A stretch of 64,000 nt of DNA from assembly GCA_019022495.1 (NCBI GenBank), contig JAFEKR010000002.1:5580001-5644000 (forward strand). Direction: 5' to 3'. Source of the DNA: Epichloe hybrida (Eukaryota > Ascomycota > Sordariomycetes > Hypocreales > Clavicipitaceae). Both the position numbers and the translations under genes were made by a program. The notes beneath the pieces were generated by a model. It saw only the letters and a program-made list of their open reading frames with translations. It was not told the origin of the DNA and searched no databases. Each line of letters opens with the position of its first letter. The first letter of the stretch is position 1. Shown here one piece after another: positions 24,346 through 35,305 of the stretch.

Positions 24346-24718
24346 CCATGATTATCCACGAGAGCAATAATAATAATGATGAGTCTAACTCGTTTCCAAC
24401 ATTTTTTGTTGCATCCCGCGTCTTTCACCACGCAATGCTCATTCTTGTTTTCCCGGCAAGTCCTTGCGAACATCTTCCACAATACTCATCACCACGACGA
24501 CGGCATTCCCATCCTTTGTCAACCAACTTGCCCATCCTTTGTCAACCAACTTGCCCACAATGCTCGTAATTCTATAATCTACGCAAATATAGACATCATC
24601 ACACACGCACCGCCATGGCCTCTCTCCGACTCCATATTCGCAAGCCCGGACAAGGCCGTTTTAGCCCCAACGTCTCCGAATTTCCTCCCAAAAACCATCC
24701 CAACGCTGGCGCGGCGCT
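24346..24718. other. convergent spacer with a 23-bp tandem duplication
   Basis: CCCATCCTTTGTCAACCAAC followed by TTG occurs twice in tandem at about 24508-24554. No gene is supported. The GT31 gene and the small secreted protein gene converge here. Confidence 0.6.
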
Positions 24719-25300
24719 TTAGCATCCCGGAGGTTTGTCACCACCAAAGGCCTTCCTCAAGAAGTGAATAGCACGGCCATATGTGGGAGGGACCTCCTTG
24801 CCCTTCTTGTCCTTGCATGCGTCAACCTTGGTGGTCTTGAAAACATGGCCCTGCTTGATATTCTTCCCAAAGCTCTTGTGGGCAATGACGCGAGCCTCAT
24901 ACTTGCTACCGGACTTCTTGACCTGGCAGACGTACTTGCCGTCGAAGTCGGACTTGTTGTCGCCGTGCAGGTCCTCCCACTTGGACGTAGGCCACGACGA
25001 CGGCCCGCCGATGCTGCCGGTTTTGATGTTGCGAAGATACTTGAGAATCTCCTTCATGGCGTCCTTCTCCTCATCGCGGCGGGTGAGGTCCTCGTACTTG
25101 CCTGCCGCGGGCGGGACGCCTGGCTCGGCCGAAGCCTCACGGCGGTCGAGCACGTCGCCGAACCCGACCTCAGCAGCACCGCGCTTGGCGAGAGCCTCGT
25201 CCTGCAAGATGCCGACACGGCGCTCGGCAATGGGCAGGCGCAAGGCGCTGACGGCCGAGGCGCAGAAGAAGAGGATGGAGGTCGCTTTGCTGAACTTCAT
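24719..25300 (-). CDS. small secreted Lys-rich protein, unknown function
   Basis: Single exon of 193 codons. Residues 1-19 (MKFSKATSILFFCASAVSA) are a clear signal peptide. A pro-like segment follows with dibasic sites (ERR, KRG, DRRE, TRRDEE) that could be cut by a Kex2-type protease. The C-terminal half, from about WPTSKWEDLHGDN to the end, is compact and basic and contains three Cys (YVCQVKK, DACKDKK, last residue). I do not recognise the family. Size, signal peptide and basic mature domain would fit a secreted effector-like or RNase-like fold, but no catalytic motif is evident. The coding sequence is well formed and in host-like codon use. Confidence 0.7.
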   Translation of the reverse strand: MKFSKATSILFFCASAVSALRLPIAERRVGILQDEALAKRGAAEVGFGDVLDRREASAEPGVPPAAGKYEDLTRRDEEKDAMKEILKYLRNIKTGSIGGPSSWPTSKWEDLHGDNKSDFDGKYVCQVKKSGSKYEARVIAHKSFGKNIKQGHVFKTTKVDACKDKKGKEVPPTYGRAIHFLRKAFGGDKPPGC

Positions 25301-26443
25301 GGTTACTTTGGTTGTTCTGAAGAAGTTTTATGAGGGGAGTCAAGAAAAGATATGCAGAGTAGATTCTATGTAGTAGTAAATGATGGGACACTGAAGTCTG
25401 ATGTCGAGGAATTGCTCTGAGGGCTCAACAGAGCTTATGTACTTGACGAACTCCTGGGAACTTAACTCCCTGCTCGACGTAAATTGACATAATCCTCGAG
25501 ATGTACTCCCAAACAATCTAGTGGCTGCTCTTACTGATCGGCGTGATCAACGTCAATCTAGTCCTGGCAAATCCGAGGCTGATTTCTCACGTAAGAAGGA
25601 ATTAATACATGTCTTTCAGCTTCGGAGCAAATCGGGGTCTTTGCTTCTCATTGATCATCCGTGGCTCTTTGTACGGCTCCACGTAAGCTTATTCATTTTT
25701 TTAGAAGTTGGCTTTTGCGTAATCCGAGGCACTTTGTAGTTGAAGTACGCCTAGAAAGTAAGCCTGCCATATCTGACAGATTTGCTCCTAGAAAATCTAG
25801 GGCTCTGCTCACGAGATATGACGTATACAATAGTCACGTAAGCAGTTGATCAGTTATTACAGATGTAGTGGTAAGAATTGCCGCCTGTCTGGGGCATAGT
25901 GATGATGGTTCACCACGACTCTAGTATCACTTCCTGTGCATTGTGCATATTGGTATGAGGGGACTCCAGACCGGACCGGCGGGGGAACGTTAGGGTAGGA
26001 AACTCAGCCCCTAACTAAAGGGGTGAATGCCGGAGCTGAGTCCGTGACGTAGCTTCGGTGCGGCAGGGCTCGTGTTGGTGGTCATCTCTATTCAAGCAGG
26101 TTTGTTTTATATATAGTCACGTGAAGGGGGGGGGTAACCATCCACCTCACCCGCAATCATCTTTACTAGAGAAGGATTATCACTACTGCAACTACTAGAT
26201 TTCAATGAGCTCATAGGACATCTATCAGAAAACCCATTCATTCATGTCTCTGCTCTATGTGATATCGATTGCCATTACATAAATAGCGTCCCAGAGGATT
26301 CAAGGGATGAGAATCCTGATTATTTAACACTTGGCTATTCTTACAACCTCCGAATGTAAAAAGCCTTACTAAACTTGAGACTCATCTTCCCCCAAGACTT
26401 CATCCAACTGCACAAAAACATTCAATCATCTTTGGTCGTGCAC
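25301..26443. other. intergenic, no supported gene
   Basis: Divergent promoter region between the secreted-protein gene (minus) and the kinase-fold gene (plus). Open frames are short and featureless. A G run (about 26125-26135) follows a CACGTG (about 26119). Confidence 0.55.
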
Positions 26444-27514
26444 ATGGCCGAACCACTCACAAGGTATACATGCACCCGTTTCCGTCACTCGGTACGCTAA
26501 TCATCATGTTGTAGCCCGTACACCAAGGGGAACACCTTGACCCTCAAGATCCATGGCCCCGGAAGAAAAAATGTTCCACCACAGCTAAATGGCCACGTCG
26601 GAGAGCTGCTGCGGGCCAGCATCATTGATGTCATGGAGCCTTCGACAATGTCCATCGTTCTCCAGGTCGAACTGGAACAGGAAGAGCAAACTGGTCCCGC
26701 CCCGAGGATGGTCCTGAAGGTGTACGACCGTCAGTTCTCTCCCCAGCTGCGGGAGTTCAAGGAGACGGGCCCGGCGACGAGTGCGAGCGAGGACCAATTC
26801 ACCGCCTTTGTGCGCCAGGGCTCCATGCCTCAGTTCCTGGCGGATTACGAGGAGAATGGACCATGGGCATACGACGAATGGGATGTGCCGAAGCGGGAGG
26901 CATATTTCTACGCCAGGTCTGCCCTGAGCCACGAAATCGAGCTCGAGATATACGACCGCCTCGTCGACATGCAGGGCGTTCACGTCCCGACGCTCTTCGC
27001 AGATGTTCGGTTGGCTCCGCAGCACGATACAGAGGGGCAGCAGGACGAGAGCCTGAGCCAGTACACCGAGGTCAGGGCCATTCTCATGGAATACATCCCC
27101 GGCTTCCCTCTGAGCGACGTCGTGACAGAGGCGCCGGAGTCGGACTGGGCGCCCATTTGCGACCAGGCGATCGAGGTGATCAGGAAGATTATCGACAACG
27201 ACTTCATCAACTTTGACATCAAGACCAGAAACATTCTTGTCCGACGCGGCGGGGAGGGCTCGTATCAGGTATTCTACCTGGACTTTGGCGAGTGCCGGTT
27301 CCGCGACCCGTCCGATTCCGACCAAGTTTGGCGGGAGCGCAAGCGCCAGAAGAACGAAGAGGGAGCCGTGGGCTACATTATGATGAACTGCATCTCGTAT
27401 GCAAAAGGGAAGAAGGGGAAGAAATACAAGGGAAACCTTGCTCTGCCTTGGGAGTACAAGCCTTCCTTGCGCTTTGAGGGGGAATACATTGAGCTCTACG
27501 ACAATGCGGGCTAG
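26444..27514 (+). CDS. protein-kinase-fold (APH/kinase-like) protein
   Basis: Exon 1 is 26444-26463 (MAEPLT plus two bases), intron 26464-26514, exon 2 is 26515-27514, giving 339 residues. Kinase-fold marks: MVLKVYDR (possible lysine strand), a hinge-like ILMEYIPG, NFDIKTRNILVRR in place of HxDxxxxN, and YLDFGE in place of DFG. The first His of the catalytic loop is replaced by Phe while Asp and Asn are kept. This is common in fungal kinase-like families close to aminoglycoside phosphotransferases, whose substrates are mostly unknown. No membrane segment or signal peptide. The tiny first exon rests on a clean GTATAC...TTGTAG intron and an otherwise absent ATG. Activity is possible but unproven. 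Confidence 0.75.
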
Positions 27515-28729
27515 GTAGTAGTTTAGCAGACAAGATGATTTCATCCACGGTCTTGAAATCTCGGAACGCTTAAGAGGAAAGATGTAGCGAAATAGCTGTG
27601 TTTGAATTCGCTTCCCAAAGCAAGGAAAAGTGGGTTATCGCTCCGCTTTTTCTTCTTGCTCTGCGATTGGTTCAATTCTCAAGGTGGGTGTGACCAAGAC
27701 CTTTAGAATTGTGCCCCGTGTTATTTAGTAGATAATATTGGTGAAATGTCAACATTCCAGAATCAACAGGCAATCATCCCACATTAAATCATACTGCTTG
27801 GATGTCAATGGAACACGACAGGTCATGCTTGACATGAAACGCAGAGCTACCTACGGATTAAAACTGCTTGCTCTCCAAGGATAGCTAGGCAAAGAGGCAA
27901 GAGGCTGACTGAAGCTTGCTAGGTGCACCCGTGCGTTGGGAGCGGGGGGCCTCACAACCACCCTCCCGGGTCTCATCAGCCCACCCACCTGCTCTTTAAC
28001 TATAATATTTAGCGGCTATGCGAGCGGGGGCCCATCAGTGGGGAGTGGGGGGGGGGGTCACAGCAAAATCTCGGCTCAAAAAGTTCCTTCTCGTATCTAG
28101 CGTGAGGCCCCCAAGTCCCAACTAGGCAGGCGGTGGAAAACCGGCTGCAAAATTAAGCGGCAATGCCAAAACACCACCACAAAGTAAGTGTATTGGTGCG
28201 AGCCCACGCCCATGAAGTCTAGCCCCGTTCCTACTGTGCGAGACGGGTGTGGAAAAAAAGTGACGATGATAAAAATTCAGCTTAACCTAGGCTATCCACA
28301 ACGTGGCAAGGAGGGCTACATATACAACGAGGGCAAAAAATCCCTCTTTGCCCTAAAATGCCCAAGGTCTCGCGAAGCCGCGAAGGGGGGGGGAAAAGGC
28401 ATCACGAAGAGAAAAGTGGTGCCCAGGATGTGAGGCCTCCAACATGTAACAACACTGCTTCTCAGAACTTCTGGTTTCGCCCGCAACGAAGCTATTTTCG
28501 CTACTCCCAGTGGCACCGTGGATGGCCTTGTGGTCGGTAACTGGTCAGGCACATACCATTCACAGGGGTGCGTCTATCAAACACCTTGTCCCGGACGATA
28601 ACATGTAAGTGTCAGTAGCAAAAAAAGGCATGCTGACGAAGAAGCGATACAGCCGAAGTAATAAAAATCCCATCCATGATACTGGCGCAAAAAAAAAGGG
28701 GCAGAGAAAGCATGGAATGCCACCTCTGC
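27515..28729. other. intergenic with homopolymer G and A runs
   Basis: No gene supported. Contains a G run near 28046-28058, a further G run near 28385, and several short A runs near 28250 and 28690. Decayed upstream exons of the lipase pseudogene may lie at its right end but could not be read. Confidence 0.5.
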
Positions 28730-28732
28730 CAA

Positions 28733-29840
28733 GTTGTTCGGGCAGTATTATGCCCTAGCGGCATATTGCGACGAGCTATTCGACTTCAAGGTTAGGAACG
28801 CGGCTAAAAAGGGTTGTCTGGCCAGCAGCTGCTGCCCGAGCATGATGGATTCGGCAAGAATCATCTTCACGTTTGGAAACGACCAGTCGGACGGGATATC
28901 CGTGGATTCATCGCAAAAGATGGCGCCTTGAAACTTATTGATTGTGAATTTTCGGGGCAGCTTCAGTCCAAGAGAATGGCTCACAAACGCACAGACTGTG
29001 CTTACACGCACCGGGGTAGGTTTTCACACGTTTCCTAGGGTAATAATGCAGAAATGCTGGCTAACGTCGCATTGTCGAATTTCTTTCCAAGGCAGCAATC
29101 CGCCCAAGAACCAGATCTGCCTCTTTTGTAGCCGTTGCATTGGCTCACACGGGCTTCTGGAACGCCTTTGACAGCGTCCGCGGCAAAAGTCTATTCAGAG
29201 CTGTATGACCAGTATCTCAGCGGTCCGCGACTCGGAAATCAAGGCTACAAGATCGTCGTCACAGGTCATTCACGGGGGGGCGGTGCCGTTGCCACTCTGA
29301 TGGGGGCTTATCTGCGGAAGAAAACCGGCATTGTTTGCGATATATATATACCTACGGTGCGCCTCGTTTCGGCAACAAGGAGCTCGTGGACTTCATCGAG
29401 GGCCAGACCATGGACGGAAGCAACAACAACTATCGCATAACCAACCGAGAGGATCCTATTCCTCGGACGCCTCCCAGCAGGAAATACGCCTTCTTGACCC
29501 CGGAGTACCATTTACCGGTACTACAGGCTATGCCGAGAACAAGCAGCCCACTACATGTCGAGACTACACATCTCCCAGTGGACAGAATTGTAACAGTAAC
29601 AGTGGTTACAGTTACACGCAGTCTACGTCTGCGGATCATTCCAGTTTGGTTTATGCCGGAGGGGGCGGCTTCACAGGCTGCGTGGGTAATGACAAGAACA
29701 AGGCAGAGAGACAGGCCCAATCCTCGCGAGCCCGGATTGGTACTGGAAGCGATCTCTGCACCGAGTCTTGCCAATACGATTGCAATGAGGAATCAGGCCA
29801 ATGTGTGAATACCTGCAAGAGCCAATCGAGGTGTGGTTGA
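28733..29840 (+). pseudogene. class 3 secreted lipase, multiply frameshifted
   Basis: Fragments in successive frames spell a fungal class 3 (alpha/beta-hydrolase) lipase in the right order: FGQYYALAAYCDEL, SSCCPSMMDSARIIFTFGN, GFIAKDGALKLI, VNFRGSFSPREWLTNAQTV, AHTGFWNAFDSV, AAKVYSELYDQYL, YKIVVTGHSRGGGAVATLMG, IYTYGAPRFGNKELVDFIEG, YRITNREDPIPR and TPEYHL. A Cys-rich tail follows (LCTESCQYDCNEESGQCVNT). At least five frame changes are needed between them. One is a TA-dinucleotide expansion at about 29339-29350. The nucleophile elbow reads GHSRGGGA rather than the usual GHSLGGA, with an extra Gly in a G run. When whole it would have been a secreted triacylglycerol lipase. No intron model repairs the breaks. 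RIP is not evident here, so this looks like ordinary indel decay. Confidence 0.8.
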
Positions 29841-30643
29841 GAGCAGCACCGGACCACTTTATCTTTCTCTGCAGGGGCCATTCAAGCCGTCGAGTATGCG
29901 CAGGCGGTACTGAATCACTAGTACGGACTAAAGTAGGATCACAACCAGCCTCGAGTGAAAACACAAGATTGTAGGGGTTTGGTGCAGGTCTTCCGTCAAG
30001 TTGCGCACGGTGTCTGTGGGCGTCTTCGACTATGCGACTCGGCAAGTGGAGGAATTCGTGCCATCTTGTGGAGGCCTGGTCGTGCATATGGGTGAAGTTG
30101 GTTGTGGTTGCCCGGTTGTTCTTTGCCAAGCGAATACCACATCGCGGTCTGCCTTTTGTCCCCCATCGTCAAATCTGTTAAAATCATACACCTCTCGCGC
30201 ATGCTTTTCCGATCTTTCGATACAGAGCTGACGAAAAAGTTGAGAATGAACTGCGTGCTTCCATACGTTAGAGTATAATTCTTGAGAATGGCCGAATGTA
30301 CACCAAATTCTTGAAGAGTAAATGCCCCACCTGGACCGGAAGGAATCTAGCGGCGTAGCAACGATAATTGCACGGTTCGTGCATCTTTATGCTTTGTGGT
30401 GACGAGTCAAATATGTCTGAGGGGTCACCCACGAATCAAGAAGAGCGGTTGGTGAGTTCAATTGCGGCACTACTAGGACAAGGCGTCAGGACCGCTTCGC
30501 CGCTCGGACGGACCCCTTTGTCATTCACGATATTTCATATACGTCTAGATTTGCTGCTCTCATGGCATTCATTATTCATCACGCGGCCGAGTGCCCCGCT
30601 TAGCAGATGGATCTAGCTAGTCAGTCTGCTCAAGTTTATCTAT
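29841..30643. other. intergenic, no supported gene
   Basis: GC-balanced, short open frames only, nothing recognised. It lies between the lipase pseudogene and the 3' end of the FAD-binding gene. Confidence 0.5.
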
Positions 30644-32707
30644 CTAATGAAGCTTGGTTAGAGCAGCTTCCAAAGCCGCGCGGGCCACGTCATCGGCATC
30701 TCTCAAGGTAACGGAATTCACGCCCGGCCGTGCACCCGCAGCAGTGACCCAGTGAACCCCCTCGGTGGGAACCCCAAGGGCAAATCGTTTCTGGTGGACT
30801 TTTCCCTGCATATCGATGGTTCTGTATGGGCTTGGTGTGATGTCGATTGCGCCCGTCTCGTACCCGTCAAGGACATGTGGGCGACACTGGCCGCTGTGGA
30901 ACAGATGGGCGAGAAGGTCGTCCGACGTTTGCCTCAGGCTCGGGTGCGGTAAGCGAGCCTCAATGAGGGTGGTGGCATGTACCACCCAGTTATGTATATC
31001 AAGAGACTGTGCCACCCAGACGCCGTCTTGGGCTACAACGTGGATGCGTGGTCCAAGAACGTCGAGGATACCGGCCTCGATCAGGGCCGTCATCTCCTCG
31101 ATTCGATGCCGGGGTGGGCCGATGGAGAGAAACGCGTTGAGCGGAGTGTACCATTGGTCAAGGTGGTCTTGATATGATGATCCCTTGACGCCGTGATGGT
31201 CAACAATGAGACGGAGCTCATTTCTTATATCCCGCATGACGTCCAAGGCAGCCTTCAGGGGGCTGTTGACGTTGCCTCTGGTGGCTTCCGCGGCATCCTG
31301 GCGCAGGTAGTTCAGCAGCCAATCCCTCCACTGTCTCGGTGTATCAAAGCTGCGACGCCCCTGGGGGCGTTGCAGGCGTTCCCAGGACCACCGCTCGGTC
31401 TTGGAAATGTTGAACTCTTGCAGCACTTGATCCTCCTGGCGGCTTCCGTGCGGGGCGGAGAGGAAACGCGAGCGGAAGTCCATCGTCGGTGCTGTTTTCA
31501 GAGACGTGCCGTGCCGTCGTGCTCACAGCAGAGTTTCGTAGTACACGACCTCGACTTCCTTGCGGACATAGGGCCAAATGTCCTCCTTGAAGTCGGGGGG
31601 TGTTGGGGTCTTTGCTTGCCGGTTGAATGAATCAATGACTTCTTCGGTGAGCAGGATGGGGATGTGTCGGCCGAAGGCTCCCTTTTCGTTATCGCCACGC
31701 GCATGGTAGGGGATGCCACGGCGCGATCCGGCAAACAGGCGAGGCTCGTTGCCAGAGGGATGATAGAGCAAGACGTCGGCAGCCGACCTCGTAAACTTGC
31801 CCCCTCGGCCTGTTGTGAACAAGGTCATGTAGTCGAAGAAGTTGAGTCCCAGACCTCGCAGGACAACTATTTCGCCGGGCTCGATCCCGGACAGATCTGC
31901 ATCCGCCGGGTTACTGGGGGACAAGTATCGCAGTCTGTTCTTGGCGGCAAACATGGTGAGCTGCCGCAGCTGGGAGTTGAGACGGAGAGGAAGATGACCC
32001 TGAGCCAAGACCACGGCTGCCAAGCCAGAGACTGTCTGGCCCGTAGACAAGGTGATGGTCTGGCTCCCGTCCGGCGCATCGTCCAACTGGATCGCCTGAG
32101 CCCGGTGCGTCTGAACAGTGACGTGGCTGGGCGCTGTCCGGACCGTCTCTTCGAACACCCACTCAAGGTAACGGCCGTACTGTGCCCGGGTTGGGTAGTC
32201 GTCAGGGCCCAGTTGTAGTTGTGGTTGCATTTCCTGTGCCCACTCGTAGAGGCTTGCGCCTGGCCGGACAGGTCCATCACACGCTACGCTGCTGTCTGTG
32301 AAGAGCGTGACTTGCGACGTGACCGTGTTCATCAAGAGCTGTGGTGACTGCTCTGTCCGCCATACCCTGCCGGGTCCCGGGGGATAGGGATCAATGACGT
32401 GCACGACAATCTGGGCCTTCAGGCCAGATGGTGGCGATGCAGAAGAACAGAGTCGTTCCAAGGTGCTGGTTCCACGAGGACCAGCCCCCACTATGGCAAT
32501 GTGGGCTGTCGGAGCACAATTGGCCTGGTGGCCCTGGCCCTGGCCCTGGCCCGGGTTGGTGGATTGGACCGAGGCCGAGGCCTGGGTGGCCTGGGTGGCC
32601 TGGGTGGCCTGGCTGGCCTGGCTGGGAGACTCTTCTTGCTTCATGGTTACAGGTAGCATAATAGGCAGGGGCAATTTTGACAAGATGGATGCAGAATTTC
32701 GTCCCAA
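30644..32707 (-). pseudogene. FAD/NAD(P)-binding protein interrupted by one in-frame TGA
   Basis: Two minus-strand open frames, 32707-31523 (394 codons) and 31483-30644 (279 codons), are in the same frame. Only TGA at 31525-31523 and 13 sense codons separate them. The first part has a Gln/Ala/Thr-rich low-complexity N-terminus and then the dinucleotide fold HIAIVGAGPRGTSTLERL. It continues with NTVTSQVTLFTDSSV, YPTRAQYGRYLEWVFEETV, VVLAQGHLPLRL and VVLRGLGLNFFDYMTLFTTG. This is the layout of the FAD-NAD(P)-binding family (NAD_binding_9 type) of uncharacterised flavoproteins. The second part continues naturally (YETLL, stop, ARRHGTSLKTAPTMDFRSRF). A 41-nt GTGAGC...ACAG intron there would break the frame. 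So this is either a nonsense mutation, programmed readthrough or a base error. An alternative start is the Met of MKQEESPSQ at 32644. Confidence 0.75.
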
Positions 32708-33100
32708 GTTGCTTGACTTGTGACAGTGATGATGGAGGAACGGGATATTCTTGCTAATAATAACATATATATCTAGGAGACTGTGCCTTGTATTTATATA
32801 TCAGCATGATTTTATTAGTAGTCAGATACTAGTACGTACTACGTACAAGGACAGATTTTCCTGGAAAAACTTGCTTCATAAAATGCATGGAATAATCGAT
32901 TCGCTACTACTCTCACAGCATCTCCAATCAAGGGCCATGTTCAAACATCTGCCTGGAGCAATGTTTGGCAGATTATGTAAAAGAAAAAACCTTGCCACAA
33001 ACGCATCATATGCACCGTCTGCCTGTAACCCCCGAGTTTAACCATCACAAGTACCAAGTTTGCATCTTGGCAACACAGGAAGTAACCTTAAATTGAGAGC
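32708..33100. other. intergenic, no supported gene
   Basis: Upstream of the FAD protein and downstream of the transcription-factor-like pseudogene, both minus. Slightly AT-rich; contains a palindromic AGTACGTACTACGTAC cluster near 32829-32845. No gene seen. Confidence 0.5.
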
Positions 33101-34003
33101 TTATAGTACCCCGTTGCTGCCTGCATTCCAGAAAAACGCCGGGCCAAGGAACTGCTCAATGTCCAAGTACTGCACGTCGGAGAAATCGTACGAGAGCTCG
33201 TCAAACCAACTGGTGCTGTCGGGCAATGGGGGTGGCCCTTCTGCTGTAGGCGGCTCAGTATAATTGTTATTGTCGGGACAGAGCTTTAGTACATCATTAA
33301 GGGCCAAAGCAAACATCTCTTTCCCACGTTGGTGAAGGAGAACAAGCGACCGGGCTGTTTTCAGCGCGTCTCGAGCAGCTGGGGTGTTGTAATAGACTGA
33401 AGAGATTGCTTGAAGACACTGCATCGCGTTCCCTTGGTTGGGAGATGGACGACGCGGTATCAATGGCAAGCAAGGCGCAGACAATCTGAAAAGGTATGTA
33501 TTAGGCCATGTGATGCCAAGGAGCTCTTGCCTCGAGGATGCTCCGGGCTGCCCGTATCCCATTTGTTGTGAGACTCAGAATCTGCTGTAACACTGGTTCG
33601 GTGAGTGCCACGCCCATGTATGGATCGTAATCGACGACAGAGGCACAGAGCCAAGTTGCATTGCGCAAGAATGGTCGGTGGAATAGAATGTACCCGCTTC
33701 AGGACGTTGTGAAGTGCCGACTCGAGCTCCTTTCCTTTGCAGTTGGTCTCCTCTCAGGATCTAAGGATCAAGCTCCACGGTGAATGGCAGGAGCTCCGCG
33801 ATGTCGCAGGTGAAATCCCCCGGTCGTGACATGGGCGTTGCCATTGTTGAAATGCTCGGGAGAGCAACTCGGGTGAGCCCCATGTCAAAAGACATCCAGG
33901 TATTGAGATGTGTGCGACAAGCACCATTCTTTGTACATTTTCGACGTTCGTGTCTCGATGGGTGGGGGAGCCACTGGGGTGCAGATCTTTCAAAGGTCTT
34001 CAC
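33101..34003 (-). pseudogene. fungal transcription-factor-like C-terminal region, degraded
   Basis: Minus-strand pieces in changing frames are consistent with the C-terminal half of a fungal-specific (Zn2Cys6-type) transcription factor: GDFTCDIAELLPFTVELDP, KELESALHNVLKRVHSI, CASVVDYDPYMGVALTEPVL, LSLTTNGIRAARSILE, IVCALLAIDTASSIS, QGNAMQCLQAISSVYYNTP, KTARSLVLLHQRGKEMF, and a closing FSDVQYLDIEQFLGPAFFW. A GC-AG intron at about 33527-33487 (donor GCAAGA) would join two of them. Elsewhere single-base changes, such as an extra C in a CCC run near 33440, are needed. No zinc-cluster DNA-binding domain was found upstream. Family call is moderate; broken state is clear. Confidence 0.5.
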
Positions 34004-35290
34004 TTGTTGGCGCGACCGTGGTAATAAATCCTGCAGCCTCGATCATGTGCTTGACCACACAACTAGCCATCCATGCCTCGTAATAGGTCCCAGCAAGCCG
34101 AAGGTACGTGACACGTAGCAGCCATGCCGCAACACGTGTTGTGGACGGTTGCTTGCCCGTTGCTTGCCCGTTGCTTGCCCGTTGCTTGCCCGTTGTTTGC
34201 TCGTCGTTTGCTCGTTGTTTGCTCCAAAAGAGCTCTTGCGGCCTCGACCAGGTCACGCTCCACTGTATCGGGCTCTATTACGGACTATGTTGAGAACAAA
34301 CAGCCAAGAGCGGCAGTGCCATATTATAGGGGTCACTAAACGCGCATATTGCGTGAGTTCTAAAATAGAAGAAGTACATTGCTACCTAATCCCTTACTAA
34401 ATTTACTAGCTTTTTTTAGTAGCAAATATAGGTAGCTTACTATAATACTTCCAAACTTATTTTTACATAAATCCCCTTCCTTCCTTTTGATTATCATATA
34501 ATAACGCAACGCAAGGTACTAATGTAACGTAATATAGGAACATAATATAACGCAATAATGTTAACTATAAGTGTTTTGTGCTAGCTGTGCACGATAAGGG
34601 GTCGAATCCGTCAGAGGGGCTAACGGATTTAACGGGTCGTAAGTTATACTAAGTTCACTTGTGAAAGCTACTGTTAGGGCCCTTAGGGGTAATGGTGCGT
34701 CGTCTTCTTGTTGAATGACATGTGTGGTCCATCGCAGTTGAATCCGCTGTGCAAGCCCGGAACGGTCAATGAAGCCATATAGGTTGGGTCCACCTGTTGG
34801 AAGTACTTGGCTGCCAATTACGCAAGCGCGAAGAGAGAAGAGAGAGAATGGCTGTTGAAGGGACAAAGAGACAGGGCTGGTAGCAGACAGTGAGCAAGCA
34901 TAATAGTGCCCAGGTGTTGAAAGACGCTGACCGCTGACCGCTGACCGATGACAGAAATCACGGGCTTTGGGCCGAAATAAAACTAATCAACCCAGTTGTC
35001 GTAAGTCGTAAGTCGTGGACTTTGGTGTCGGCATCGGGTGAAGGACGAGGATTGGCTCGACGAAACTGGCTTGGCGCCATCGGCTATTCCTCCAAAGAGT
35101 GAGCATTGTTGCTATTATGCCGTGCCAAGAAGGATTTCCCCTTTCCCATGATCCCGTGCATGCAGAACCAATACTTGTTATCAGAGAGTTTCAGCCAAGC
35201 GCCATAGTATGGCTATTATTCTTCACATTTCAAAAAAGAAAAAAAAGAAAACCCCCCCAAAAAAAAAACCCCGCCAATCTCTCGCAATGC
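34004..35290. other. intergenic with gene fragment, minisatellite and an AT-rich scrap
   Basis: Minus frames at 34260-33990 hold LRLAGTYYEAWMASCVVKHM, protein-like but not assigned. 34148-34225 is an 11-bp minisatellite. 34330-34560 is AT-rich and looks like a small transposon remnant. A 101-codon minus frame (34866-34561) has no known domain. Repeats of GACCGCTGACC (about 34928-34946) and GTCGTAAGTC (about 34998-35015) also occur. Confidence 0.45.
34148..34225. repeat. 11-bp minisatellite (GTTGCTTGCCC)x7
   Basis: Seven units in register. Units 1-4 are GTTGCTTGCCC. Units 5-7 are GTTGTTTGCTC or GTCGTTTGCTC, differing from the first four mainly by C-to-T. The mutated units are all at one end. 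Confidence 0.9.
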
Positions 35291-35305
35291 TGGGACCTGG
35301 GAATA

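Noticed and set aside
30644..31483. Separate 279-codon gene starting at ATG 31483
   Set aside because: It is in the same frame as the upstream flavoprotein, has no domain of its own that starts there, and continues the upstream sequence; one broken gene is simpler.
31484..31530. 41-nt intron to remove the TGA in the FAD-binding gene
   Set aside because: Splicing GTGAGC to ACAG joins two bases with two bases and shifts the downstream frame. It is also shorter than any other intron here.
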